64,000 nucleotides of DNA, taken from NCBI GenBank assembly GCA_963722415.1, contig CAVRNI010000052.1:1-64000 (forward strand). Direction: 5' to 3'. A program made the translations under genes and the position numbers. The DNA comes from JALOLG01 sp963722415. Its GTDB lineage: Bacteria; Actinomycetota; Acidimicrobiia; Acidimicrobiales; Ilumatobacteraceae. A model generated the notes under the pieces. The model had not been told where the DNA came from. It ran no database searches and was given only the letters and a program-made list of their open reading frames with translations. The number at the start of each line of letters is the position of its first letter. The stretch's first letter is position 1. Below, one piece after another: positions 16,634-25,510 of this stretch.

Positions 16634-17740
16634 ATGCCACCCGTGCGGACTCCCTCGCGATACGACGTGACGCGGGACGAGCTCGGGCGCCTGCTCGAAG
16701 GCCAGCCCCGCTATCGAGTCGATCAGGTGTGGGCCGGCCTGCACGAGCACATGGGCGAGCCGGAGGAGTGGACGAACCTGCCGCGTGGTCTGCGGGCCGA
16801 ACTGTCGGGTCACCTCCCCGCGGCGCTGATCGCGGTCGGCGAGTCGGCGAGCCAGACGGGCGACACGGTGAAGTTCCTGTGGGAGCTCGACGGAGGGAGC
16901 CGGATCGAGAGCGTGCTGATGCTGTACCGGGACCGGGCGACGGTCTGCGTGAGCACGCAGGCCGGATGCGCGATGGCGTGCGGCTTCTGCGCCACCGGTC
17001 AGGCGGGGTTCACGCGTCACCTCAGCAGCGGTGAGATCGTCGAGCAGGTGGTGCGCGCCACGCGCCGGGCGCGCTCGGTCGAACGCCGCGTCTCGAACGT
17101 GGTGTTCATGGGGATGGGCGAACCGCTCGCCAACGAGGCCGCTGTCTGGGGTGCGGTCGAGCGCATCCACGGTGATCTCGGCCTGTCGGCGCGTCACATC
17201 ACGATCAGCACGGTCGGCGTCGTGCCCGGGATCCGCGCGCTCGCCGCACGACCGCTGCCGGTCAACCTCGCCGTGAGCTTGCACGCCGCCAACGACGCGC
17301 TCCGCGACGAGCTCGTGCCGATCAACCGTCGCTACCCGCTCGACACCCTGCTCGGCGCGTGCACCGACTACCTGACGGTCAAGAACCGCCGGATCAGCTT
17401 CGAGTGGGCGATGATCGACGGCGTCAACGACCGACCGAGCGACGCCGTCGAGCTCGCCGCGCTCTGCCGGCGGCTGCGACCGAGCGCCCACGTCAACCTG
17501 ATCCCGCTCAACCCGACACCCGGCTACCCGACGAAGGGAACGGCGGCGTCGCGTGTCGCCGAGTTCCGCGATCATCTCGAGGCACTCGGCGCCAACGCCA
17601 CGATCCGCCAGAACCGCGGCACCGAGATCGACGCGGCATGCGGTCAGCTCGCCGCCGGCCAGCCCGTCCAGCTCTCCACACCCCGGTTTGTGTCACCGCG
17701 ATCGGCGCGGATCGCCGGTTCCGGTGACACAAACAGTTGA
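16634..17740 (+). CDS. rlmN: 23S rRNA/tRNA adenine-C2 methyltransferase
   Basis: Radical-SAM enzyme that methylates C2 of A2503 in 23S rRNA and A37 in some tRNAs. The protein has 368 residues. The cluster motif CAMACGFC is preceded by CVSTQAGC. FMGMGEPLANEAAV, ISTVGVVPGIRAL, LAVSLHAANDALRDELVP and IPLNPTPGYPTKGT are all standard; the catalytic C-terminal Cys is in EIDAACGQL. The last about 20 residues (from TPRFVSPRSA) are encoded by a 49-base palindromic repeat that supplies part of the tail, so the natural end was probably altered by repeat insertion. Confidence 0.95.
   Translation: MPPVRTPSRYDVTRDELGRLLEGQPRYRVDQVWAGLHEHMGEPEEWTNLPRGLRAELSGHLPAALIAVGESASQTGDTVKFLWELDGGSRIESVLMLYRDRATVCVSTQAGCAMACGFCATGQAGFTRHLSSGEIVEQVVRATRRARSVERRVSNVVFMGMGEPLANEAAVWGAVERIHGDLGLSARHITISTVGVVPGIRALAARPLPVNLAVSLHAANDALRDELVPINRRYPLDTLLGACTDYLTVKNRRISFEWAMIDGVNDRPSDAVELAALCRRLRPSAHVNLIPLNPTPGYPTKGTAASRVAEFRDHLEALGANATIRQNRGTEIDAACGQLAAGQPVQLSTPRFVSPRSARIAGSGDTNS
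17686..17734. repeat. 49-base palindromic repeat, copy 1
   Basis: Thirteen-base arms GTTTGTGTCACCG and CGGTGACACAAAC enclose 23 bases that can form a second stem. It lies at the 3' ends of convergent rlmN and the SPFH gene. Its reverse complement matches the repeat at 26684-26732 at about 44 of 49 positions. Confidence 0.85.
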
Positions 17741-17751
17741 GGAGGGCGGTT

Positions 17752-18735
17752 TCAGGACGGCGTTGACGGCGGTGACGGGATCGGACGCGCTGGTGGGTCG
17801 CCTGCCCCGCGGAACAGCTCGGCGATCCCCGCGATCGAGCCCATCACGTTGTTGGTATCGAGGGGGAGGAAGATCTTCGTCGCCTTGCCGTCGGCGATCT
17901 TGGCGAGCGCGTCGAGGTACTTGATCGCGAGCAGGTCGTTCGACGGGTTGCCGTCGTGGATCGCCGCGTACACCGACCGGATCGCCTCGGCCTCGCCCTC
18001 GGCGGTGGCGATGTTGCGGAACTTCTCGGCTTCGGCGAGCTCGCGCACGGCCATCGCGGCACCCTGCGCTTCGAGGATCTGCTGCTGTTTGACGGCCTCG
18101 GCACGAAGGATCGCCGCCTGCCGCTCGCCCTGGGCGCGGGTGATGTCGGCCTCGCGGGCGCCCTCGGCGGTGGTGACCGTCGCCCGGCGTGTGCGCTCGG
18201 CCTTCATCTGCTCGTGCATCGCACTCATCACGTCGGCCGGAGGGTCGATGCGCTGCAGTTCGACGCGCTTCACCCGCACGCCCCACGTGTCGGTGGCATC
18301 GTCGAGGATCTCGCGCAGGCTGGTGTTGATCGCGTCGCGCGAGGTCAGTGCGTGGTCGAGCTGGAGATCGCCGATCAGGTTGCGCAGGTTCGTCTGGGCC
18401 AGCTTCGTCACGGCGAGGATGAAGTTGGCGACGTTGTAGATCAGGCGCTGCGGATCGGTGGGCTCGTAGTAGACGACGGCGTCGACGCTGACGACGACGT
18501 TGTCGGACGTGATGACCTCCTGCGGCGGCACGTCGACGACCTGCTCGCGGATGTCGACGTAACGCAGCTTGTCGACGAAGGGCACGATCAACCGCAGGCC
18601 CGGGTCGACGGTGGCGTGGTACCGGCCGAGCCGCTCGACGACACCTCGCTGGTACGGCTGGACGATCTTGACCGACGACGCAACGAACACCAACAGCAGC
18701 AGGAAGATCGCGGCAGCGACGATGGCGACGATCAT
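17752..18735 (-). CDS. SPFH/Band 7 (stomatin/QmcA-like) membrane protein
   Basis: A 327-residue flotillin/stomatin-type protein from ATG 18735. One N-terminal membrane helix (MIVAIVAAAIFLLLLVFVAS) is followed by the Band 7 domain (VERLGRYHATVDPGL, VDVPPQEVITSDNVVVSVDA, LRNLIGDLQLDHALTSRDAI). An Ala/Glu/Arg-rich coiled coil follows (AEGEAEAIRSVYAAI region). These proteins form membrane-associated ring oligomers that organise membrane microdomains. It is paired by an ATGA overlap with an NfeD gene, the standard SPFH-NfeD operon. Confidence 0.92.
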   Translation of the reverse strand: MIVAIVAAAIFLLLLVFVASSVKIVQPYQRGVVERLGRYHATVDPGLRLIVPFVDKLRYVDIREQVVDVPPQEVITSDNVVVSVDAVVYYEPTDPQRLIYNVANFILAVTKLAQTNLRNLIGDLQLDHALTSRDAINTSLREILDDATDTWGVRVKRVELQRIDPPADVMSAMHEQMKAERTRRATVTTAEGAREADITRAQGERQAAILRAEAVKQQQILEAQGAAMAVRELAEAEKFRNIATAEGEAEAIRSVYAAIHDGNPSNDLLAIKYLDALAKIADGKATKIFLPLDTNNVMGSIAGIAELFRGAGDPPARPIPSPPSTPS

Positions 18736-19209
18736 GGGTTGGTTCCTCCTGCCGCCAACGCCTCTGGTACGACGACCACAGACGTCCCACGGACCTCGAT
18801 GACTTTCACGACCGCTCCCTCGGGGATGCCGACGCGGGATGCGCTCTCGGCCCGCCACTCCTCGCGTCCGACCCGGGCCATGCCGACACCGTTGGGGCCT
18901 GGCCCGATGGAGCGGATCACGACCGCCTCCTGGTTCATCAACCGGCGGGCGCCGATACCGTCGACCGGCGCTTCCTGGTCGAGCCGGCGGCGCAGGGGCA
19001 GGAAGGCGAGCGGACGCGACGGCGGACACCACGACGAACAGCAACCACTGCAGCCCGATCCCGCCGCCGAGGAAGGCGGTCACACAGGCGACGACCGCGC
19101 CGAGCGCGAACGGGAGCATGAAGAACGATCCCGGCGTCGCCATCTCGCCGAGGAGGAATGCGACACCGACGGCCATCCAGATCCAGCGCCAGTTGTCGGG
19201 ATCGTTCAC
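18732..19209 (-). CDS. NfeD-like membrane protein, frameshifted
   Basis: Partner of the SPFH protein. The GTG at 19209 starts VNDPDNWRWIWMAVGVAFLL, with several hydrophobic helices up to about residue 65. Near 19010-19022 the frame breaks; the continuation (LAFLPLRRRLDQEAPVDG, then LMNQEAVVIRSIGPG and the OB-fold tail EVRGTSVVVVPE) is in another frame and ends with a stop overlapping the SPFH start. The C-terminal OB-fold is typical of NfeD. It is best read as one gene of about 158 codons with a single-base error. Confidence 0.82.
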
Positions 19210-19257
19210 CGCCAGGAGGTTACCGATGCGGCGATGTGGAAACGGCGACGATCGTCG

Positions 19258-20494
19258 TCAGCAACCGGCGGCCCGCACCGACGCTGTGGGGTTCACCGCG
19301 ACGCCGAAGTTCGGGTGGATCTCGAAATGCAGGTGCGGAACGCCGATGGCGTTCCCGGTGTCACCGACGTAGCCGATGACCTGACCCTGCTCGACCCGTC
19401 CCGGAAGCCCCTCGTACCCCGACAGGTGGCCGTAGTAGTAGCGGTTGCCGTTGTCGCCGATCAGCGACACGGTGATCCCGCCGAGCACCTGATGGGCGTT
19501 GTGCGTGAGGAAGCCCGACACCACGGCCTGCAACGGCGTGCCGATCGGGGCGAGCATGTCGACACCCTGGTGTCGACGGCCACCACTGCGCGGAGCACCC
19601 CACGAGTCGCCATACGCCGAAGGCCCGAGGATGGGACAGATGATGGCGTCGAGGTAGCCATTCCCACTCGCGCGCGGGTTCGTGCCGCCGCCGCCACCTC
19701 CGGTACGGCCGCCCGCCACACTGCCGGCCGCGGCCGACACCCCACTGACGGCACCCTGGGTCGACAGGTCACCGCTCGCCGGCGTTGGCGTCGGCGAAGA
19801 CGCCGGGGTTCGGGTTGTCCTGCAGGTTGGCGGCCGCCTGGCGGCGCTGCAGCTCGTCGAGCTGGCGCTGCTCCTCGGCCTGTTGCGTCTCCAGCGCCTT
19901 GAGCACGGCCTCGTCCTTCAGTCGATCGGACTCGATCTCGCGCAGACGCTCGACCTCGTCCTCGGCCACCCGCTGCAACTCCTTCAGACGATCCTGGGTG
20001 TCGAGCAGCTCCTGTTCGACCCCGTCGAGCTCGGCGCGCTTGTCCTCGAGTTGTTGGCGGGCCGCCTCGTAGTCGTCGAGCGTGGTCGCGCCCGTCTCGG
20101 TGATCACTCCGACGAGCACGTCGGCCTGGACCTGATCGACAGGTGTCCGGAAGTCGGTCAGCAGCGGGATGCCGTCGGTTCCGCTCGACACGAAGCGGTT
20201 GACGGCGATGAGCTCGACGTCGGATTCGAGCCGGTCGACCTCGGCTTGGAGGTCTTCGAGCTCGATCACCAGGCGACCCCGCTCGAGCTCGATCAGCCCC
20301 AGTTCCGACTCGGTGTCGAAGAAGTCCTCGGCGGCCTGGTTGGCGCGTTCGCGGGCGTCGGCGATCTCGCGCGCGGCCCGCTGGGCGGCATCTTCGTCAG
20401 TCTGGGCGGCGACGCTGCCGGCCATCGGCAGGAGCGTCAACAGCGTTGCGACCGCGACAAACCGTGTCCACGCTGGGCGCATACCGACATTCAT
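19258..20494 (-). CDS. Secreted coiled-coil M23 peptidase (EnvC/NlpD-type), frameshifted
   Basis: The product has a signal peptide (MRPAWTRFVAVATLLTLLPM, ending near SVAAQ), a long Glu/Leu-rich coiled coil with paired helices (DAAQRAAREIADARERANQA; QQLEDKRAELDGVEQELLDT), and after a break near 19775-19785 the LytM/M23 domain. The domain has HQGVDMLAPIGTPLQA (first zinc His and Asp), YYYGHLSG and GVPHLHFEIHP (catalytic and zinc His). This is the architecture of EnvC-like cell-separation hydrolases or their activators. With all zinc ligands present it should be active. Two in-frame ATGs (20494, 20482) are possible starts. Confidence 0.85.
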
Positions 20495-20561
20495 GCTACT
20501 GGGCGTTGCAGTTGGGTTACGGACATTTCCAACCATCGAACGGGCCGGTACACAACCGGCG

Positions 20562-21368
20562 GTGACGTTCCGGACCTTGCCGACTGCCGCGCTCGTACTC
20601 GAAGATGTCGGGTTCGACCGTGGCGGTCGCCACATCATCGGCACGTTGTCCCTCCGAGTAGAGCGCGAACATCGCTGGCTCGTGCTCGGCCCCAACGGGA
20701 GCGGGAAAACCACGCTGTTGAGGATCGCCGCCCTGTACGAGCACCCCTCGAGGGGGACGGTCGAGGTGCTCGGCGAGCGCCTCGGCCGGACCGACGTCCG
20801 AACGCTGCGGCGTCGGATCGGGTACGCGTCGTCGGCGCTGGCGGCCCAACTGCGCGCCGACCTGAGCGCGCTCGACGTCGTCAAGACGGCGAAGTACGCC
20901 GCGCTCGAGCCCTGGTGGCACCGCTACGACGTGGCCGACGCGACGCGGGCGACGCAATGCCTGCTCCGGTTGGGTGTCGCCGACCTCGCGGAACGCACGT
21001 TCGGTACGTTGTCATCAGGGGAGCAACAGCGCGTCCTGCTGGCGCGCACACTGATGAACGACCCGGCGGTGGTGCTCCTCGACGAGCCGGCCGCGCGTCT
21101 CGACATCGGAGGTCGTGAGCAGTTGGTCGGAGCGCTCGCGGCGCTCGCCGCTGATCCCGGCGCACCGCCGTTCGTGCTCGTCACACACCATGTCGACGAG
21201 ATTCCGCAAGGGATGACACACGCGCTCTTGCTGCGCGACGGGCGCTCGATCGCCCAGGGGCCGATCGACGACGTGTTGTCGAGCGAGGCGCTGAGCGAGT
21301 GCTTCGGCCTCCCGCTCGTCCTCGAGCGCCGCGACGACGGCCGGTTCAGCGCGTGGTCCCGGCCGTGA
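20562..21368 (+). CDS. ABC transporter ATP-binding protein
   Basis: A 268-residue nucleotide-binding protein from GTG 20562. Walker A GPNGSGKT, signature TLSSGEQQRVLLAR, Walker B VVLLDEPAARLD and H-loop VTHHVDEIP are complete. Its closest style is the ModF/YheS-like or iron/molybdate-type ATPases that act alone; no permease or binding protein is adjacent, so the partner is unknown. The 3' end overlaps a convergent SRPBCC gene by 23 bases. Confidence 0.88.
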   Translation: MTFRTLPTAALVLEDVGFDRGGRHIIGTLSLRVEREHRWLVLGPNGSGKTTLLRIAALYEHPSRGTVEVLGERLGRTDVRTLRRRIGYASSALAAQLRADLSALDVVKTAKYAALEPWWHRYDVADATRATQCLLRLGVADLAERTFGTLSSGEQQRVLLARTLMNDPAVVLLDEPAARLDIGGREQLVGALAALAADPGAPPFVLVTHHVDEIPQGMTHALLLRDGRSIAQGPIDDVLSSEALSECFGLPLVLERRDDGRFSAWSRP

Positions 21369-21798
21369 CGAGGGCGATCAGCGACGCGCTCCCGCGTCTG
21401 ATCTCGTCCTCGAGCACACGGTCGAGCAGTCCGCCGGTCCACAACGACCCGCTGTACGACAGGCGCATCGTCAGTGCGCTGCCGGCCGGTGTCGGTTCGA
21501 GCTCGGCGCGCAGCGCCCAGCGTGCGTGCACGCGCCCGTCGAGCTCGGCCCGTTCGAACACGACGAGCTGATCGGCGACGGTCTCCGACCGCACCATGCG
21601 GAGCCGCTTCGACCGGGCCAGCGGTCCGACACGGGCGCGCAGCTCGACGGTCCAGGCCGGGCGGTCGTCCGGATCGTCGACGCGCTCAGCGGCGTGGACG
21701 AGTCGCATCCAGGACGGATACCGCTCGAGGTCGTCGATGTGGGGGAACAGCTCGGAAGGAGCACACGGCAGTTCGAGCCGTTCGGTGATCTCCATCAC
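21346..21798 (-). CDS. SRPBCC-fold (polyketide cyclase/START-like) protein
   Basis: A 150-residue protein (MMEITERLELPCAPSELFPH) with the pattern of the SRPBCC ligand-binding superfamily: an N-terminal strand, the SELFPHIDDLERYPSWM helix-turn, alternating strands, and a long C-terminal helix (LLDRVLEDEIRRGSASLIAL). GTG 21798 or ATG 21795 may start it. It could bind a lipid or other hydrophobic ligand; nothing identifies the ligand. It follows a DUF3499-type gene by 27 bases. Confidence 0.75.
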   Translation of the reverse strand: MMEITERLELPCAPSELFPHIDDLERYPSWMRLVHAAERVDDPDDRPAWTVELRARVGPLARSKRLRMVRSETVADQLVVFERAELDGRVHARWALRAELEPTPAGSALTMRLSYSGSLWTGGLLDRVLEDEIRRGSASLIALVTAGTTR

Positions 21799-21825
21799 GG
21801 CGCTCCCATCACCGGCGGGATGACG

Positions 21826-22329
21826 TCATCGGACCCGGTCGGTCCCCCGGAAGGCGCGGGCGAGCAAAGGGCTCTCCACATGCAGCAGCCCGTCGAGATC
21901 GTCGTCGTTGTCGAACTCCGGCATCCACGGCGTCGAGGGGTCGTCGGCACCATCGGTACCTTGGGCACCATCGACGGCGGAATCGACGGGCGCCGCGACG
22001 TCCGGTTCGGCCGCAGCCAGCTCGAGTTGTTCGACGAGCTGGTTCGCCGCGTTCGCCGAAACGGTGCGCGAACGGCGCTTCGGTCGGGCGATCGCGCCGC
22101 TCGCGTCGACGGACGAACGGAACAGTCTCGGTTGCGCCTCGCGGCGATCGTCGAGCGTCCAACCGCGTGGCACAACCATCGCGTCGGCGTGGCGACGGCA
22201 CAGGACCCCGGTGTCATGCCGGTCGGCGGGATGGAACGTGTCGACCCAGAACAGCAGGTCCTCCGGCACCATGCCGTAGGACGCAGCGCCGGCTTCGGAG
22301 CACCCCGGTCGCTCACACAGCCGTCCCAC
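21826..22329 (-). CDS. DUF3499-like Cys/His protein
   Basis: A 167-residue protein from GTG 22329. The N-terminus (GRLCERPGCSEAGAASYG) and the downstream CRRHADAMVVPRGWTLDD fit the DUF3499 family of Actinobacteria, which keeps Cys-x4-Cys and Cys-x2-His pairs, probably zinc ligands. The C-terminal half is acidic and low in conservation. Function is unknown. The assignment is by pattern memory. Confidence 0.6.
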   Translation of the reverse strand: MGRLCERPGCSEAGAASYGMVPEDLLFWVDTFHPADRHDTGVLCRRHADAMVVPRGWTLDDRREAQPRLFRSSVDASGAIARPKRRSRTVSANAANQLVEQLELAAAEPDVAAPVDSAVDGAQGTDGADDPSTPWMPEFDNDDDLDGLLHVESPLLARAFRGTDRVR

Positions 22330-22497
22330 GCCAAGCCAATCTACTGTTGTGCGGTCGCCATGCAGGTCTTTGGCCCAGCCGTCGGCACGGCGATTCGATC
22401 CCGATTCCCGGGAACCACGACGACGTCACCGTCGACCGACGTGCACCCGTGTTCGACAAGACTGCGAACGACACTGCGAGACGATGAGGAGTGGCGC

Positions 22498-23320
22498 GTG
22501 ACAAGGAAGCTGTCCAGGTTGATCGGTGTCAGCACCATCGCGGCGATCGCGGGTCTCGCGCTCGCGGCGACGGCGTCGGCCCATGTGGGGGTGGAAGCCG
22601 ATGGTGACGCCGTCGCCGGTCAACCGGCACGGCTCGTGTTCAGGGTGCCGAACGAGCGCGACGATGCATCGACGGTGTCGATCGAGATCCAGATGCCGCA
22701 GGACCTCGACCTGACCGATGTGGTTGCGGACGAGGTGGAGGGCTGGACGATCACCGCGACGACGCGCGACGGCGACATCGTCGACACGATCACGTGGGAC
22801 GCGACGGGTCCCGGTCTCGTCGGTGAGGATTCCGTCGAGCTGCCGGTGGCGGTCGGCCCGCTTCCCGCCGTCGAGTTCCTGACGTTCCCGACCGTCCAGA
22901 CCTACGACGATGGCGAGGTCGTGCGCTGGATCGAGCCGGCGCCACCCGGCGAACCCGAGCCCGAGCTCCCCGTTCCGACGCTCGAGATCACGCCTGCCTC
23001 ACCCGACGCCACGACCGCGCCGAGCGCGGCCCCGACTGCGCCGGAGCCAGTCGAGACGGAGCCGCGCCGCGACGGAGGCCACCGAGGCGGCGACGAGCGA
23101 GACCGACGCTGTCGTCGCGCCCACGCCAACCGCGGATTCCACGCCGGACACTGCCACCATCACCGAGACAACCGAGGTCAGCCCGTCGTCGACGGCGGTC
23201 GAGGCCGATGACGAGGATGATTCGCCCGTGTGGCCGTGGGTCGTGGTGGGAGCCATCGTCTTCGTCGTCGTAGTCGTCGGCGGCGGCGCGGTGATCGCAC
23301 GGAGGCGCTCATCCGGCTGA
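22498..23320 (+). CDS. YcnI-like (DUF1775) copper-associated exported protein, frameshifted
   Basis: The GTG at 22498 follows a GAGGAG ribosome site. A signal peptide (VTRKLSRLIGVSTIAAIAGL, ending ATASA) is followed by mature AHVGVEADGD, then the DUF1775 beta sandwich. In YcnI the residue just after the cleaved signal is a copper-binding His, as here. A Pro/Ala/Thr-rich linker and a C-terminal membrane helix (VWPWVVVGAIVFVVVVVGGG) complete it. A break near 23065 shifts the linker; the helix and stop are in the other frame. The gene stands 11 bases before a CopC-CopD fusion. Confidence 0.82.
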
Positions 23321-23331
23321 CACCGCTTGCA

Positions 23332-24933
23332 TTGCGGCGCGGTCTGACGGCTTCATTGGCCGTCGCGATCATCGGCGCGGTCGTGCTCGTCCCGGCGCGA
23401 ACTGCGCTCGCCCATGCCGAGTTGGTCGCGAGTGATCCGTCAGCGGGTGCGCAACTCACCGTCGCACCCGTCGCGGTCACACTGCGGTTCAACGAATCGG
23501 TGACATTCACGGCCGACTCCGTCCGCCTCATCGACGCAACCGGTGTCCCGGTCGCCGGCGTCGGCGCTCCAGTCCACTCCGAAGGCGATGCGAGCGCGAC
23601 GGCGACGCTGCCGGCACTACCGGACGGTGGCTACGTGGTGGCGTGGAACATCGTGTCGGCCGACGGCCACCCGGCGAGCGGTGCGTTCACGTTCGTGGTG
23701 GGCAGCGGCGTGGCGCCCGACGCATCGATCGTGGCGGGGGCTTCGGTCGATGGCGGCAGCGAGTCGGCCGGGGTGGTTCTCAAGGTGCTGCGCGGCCTCG
23801 GCTACATGGGCCTGATGCTCTCGATCGGACTGTGGGCCTTCGTGCTCCTCGTCGACCGAGAGGCCGCGGCCGATCGAGTCCTGCGCACGCTGGCCGCGGT
23901 GGGTGGCACGGTCGTCGCCGTCACGTCGTTGGCGCGCATCCCTGCCCAGGCGGCCTACACGGGGTTGGACTGGCACACGATCGTCGACGAGGACATCGGG
24001 ACAGCATGGATCGCGCTGGCCGGTATCGGCATCGTGCTCGCCCTCGCGCCGATCGACTGGGAGCGTGTCGCGCCCAGTGCGCAAGGCGTCGTGCTCGCGG
24101 CCCTGGCGATCGGCGCAGGGGTGGCCGTCGCCTACGGCGGGCACGGCGCGGTCGGTCGGGCGCACTGGCTGGGGCTCGCCGCGACCGTGGTGCACGTGGT
24201 CGCCGCGTCAGTGTGGGTCGGCGGGCTGGTGGGCCTCGCACGGCGCTGGTTCGTCGGGTCAGGCGAGCAACGATGGGTCGTCGCGGCGCGGTTCTCGAGC
24301 ATCGCGACGGTCGCCGCGATCGTGGTCGTCGCCTCGGGCATCGTGCAGTCGATCCGACAACTCGACGCGTGGTCGGAGGTGACCGGCACCGATTTCGGCA
24401 GGACGCTGATCGTGAAGGTCTCGCTGGTGCTCGTCCTCGTCGTGCTCGCCGTGGTGAGCCGCCGGTCGGTGTCGCGACGCAGTGGACGGCTCGGTCGAAC
24501 GGTCGTTGCCGAAGTGGCGATCACGGTGCTGATCCTCGGCGTCACCGGCTTTCTCGCCGGTTCCTCCCCGGTGGAGGCCGACCAGCCGGCGGCCGACGAT
24601 GTCCGTGGCGGCGGCACGGTGGAAGTCCAAGAGGGTGACCGAGTCGCGGTGGTCGGCGTGACGCCCGGTACGGCAGGCCCCAACGAGGTCGACGTGTCCG
24701 TGTTCAACCGGGTCGACCGCGGGGAGCTGCCCGATGAGCTGACGGTCGAGATCGCCCCGGCGGACGGCTCGGTCGGCGCCGTCGAACTCGCCGTCGAGCC
24801 CGTCAGCCAGAGCCGCGTCATCGCCCCCGCGGCTCAGTTCACGTTCCCCGGCGCCTGGAACGTCACCGTCCGCGCCCGCTACGGCGAGTTCGAGTCGGTC
24901 GCGTTCACGGCGCCGATGACGATCAGCCCCTGA
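23332..24933 (+). CDS. CopC-CopD fusion copper-handling membrane protein
   Basis: About 533 residues from a probable TTG at 23332; the exact start is uncertain. The signal peptide (LTASLAVAIIGAVVLVPART) ends before HAELVASDPSAGAQL, which gives the CopC domain with an N-terminal His ligand and DGHPASGAFTFVV. Then about eight membrane helices form the CopD domain, including HIS-bearing AYGGHGAVGRAHWLG and VVHVVAASVWVGGL. A C-terminal extracytoplasmic beta domain (YtkA-like) has VSVFNRVDRGELPD. It most likely imports or buffers periplasmic copper with the YcnI-like protein. Confidence 0.87.
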   Translation: MRRGLTASLAVAIIGAVVLVPARTALAHAELVASDPSAGAQLTVAPVAVTLRFNESVTFTADSVRLIDATGVPVAGVGAPVHSEGDASATATLPALPDGGYVVAWNIVSADGHPASGAFTFVVGSGVAPDASIVAGASVDGGSESAGVVLKVLRGLGYMGLMLSIGLWAFVLLVDREAAADRVLRTLAAVGGTVVAVTSLARIPAQAAYTGLDWHTIVDEDIGTAWIALAGIGIVLALAPIDWERVAPSAQGVVLAALAIGAGVAVAYGGHGAVGRAHWLGLAATVVHVVAASVWVGGLVGLARRWFVGSGEQRWVVAARFSSIATVAAIVVVASGIVQSIRQLDAWSEVTGTDFGRTLIVKVSLVLVLVVLAVVSRRSVSRRSGRLGRTVVAEVAITVLILGVTGFLAGSSPVEADQPAADDVRGGGTVEVQEGDRVAVVGVTPGTAGPNEVDVSVFNRVDRGELPDELTVEIAPADGSVGAVELAVEPVSQSRVIAPAAQFTFPGAWNVTVRARYGEFESVAFTAPMTISP

Positions 24934-24976
24934 CTCGTCGAGGTCGCTGCATCGCGGACATCACTACGGTTCGGGC

Positions 24977-25438
24977 GTGCGGGTGTTCGACGTCGGGGTG
25001 CAACCGGTCGGCTTCGTCGCCATCGGCCAACTCCCGACCGGCGTGATCGCGATCGGCCAAGGCGCCACCGGTGTCGTCGCCATCGGTCAGCTCGCCCGCG
25101 GGGTGATCGTGATCGGTCAGCTGGCGATCGGAATCGTCGCCCTCGGACAGCTCGCGGTCGGTGCCGCGTGGGCGGGTGGGATGGTCGCCGTCGCCCCGGT
25201 CGGCGGGCCGTACATGCTGGGAACCGGGCTGTTCGGAGCACTGCCGTTCAGGGCGTTGCGGCGGGGTCGATGGTCGCAGTTCGTCGGCCGCCAGATGTCG
25301 CCGGTGGGTCTCGGCGTTCGCGTCGTCGTGTTCCTCGGGATCGCGATCGGCGTGTGGTTCATCGCCATCGGACCCTTGCTCGACGACCTGATCCGAGTCG
25401 GTGGCGTGTTCCGCGACCCACCACGCGAGCTGCGCTGA
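24977..25438 (+). CDS. Protein with glycine at every fifth residue (decapeptide AIGQL repeats)
   Basis: A 153-residue protein from GTG 24977. Residues 7-67 have glycine at 7, 12, 17, 22 and so on to 67 without a gap, built from decapeptides of the form xxGVVAIGQL. The residues between are Val, Ile, Ala and Leu, with Gln after every second glycine. The remainder has a Pro/Gly-rich stretch (VAVAPVGGPYMLGTGLFGAL), an Arg-rich loop and one membrane helix (VGLGVRVVVFLGIAIGVWFI). I know of uncharacterised bacterial proteins with similar runs but no function. The period suggests a solenoid or glycine-packed membrane structure. Confidence 0.75.
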   Translation: MRVFDVGVQPVGFVAIGQLPTGVIAIGQGATGVVAIGQLARGVIVIGQLAIGIVALGQLAVGAAWAGGMVAVAPVGGPYMLGTGLFGALPFRALRRGRWSQFVGRQMSPVGLGVRVVVFLGIAIGVWFIAIGPLLDDLIRVGGVFRDPPRELR

Positions 25439-25510
25439 CGCGTCTTTTCTGCTCGCGGCCGAGCGTGGAAGGATGGCGATCGACGGGCCGCGTTCGATGG
25501 AGATGACACC

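Noticed and set aside
15638..17575. 645-codon minus-strand open frame
   Set aside because: Antisense to mshD and rlmN, which are certain; low-complexity composition.
17686..17734. Palindromic repeat as an insertion-sequence end or attachment site
   Set aside because: No transposase, integrase or tRNA is near, and no target duplication is visible; the position at convergent 3' ends fits a terminator-like repeat.
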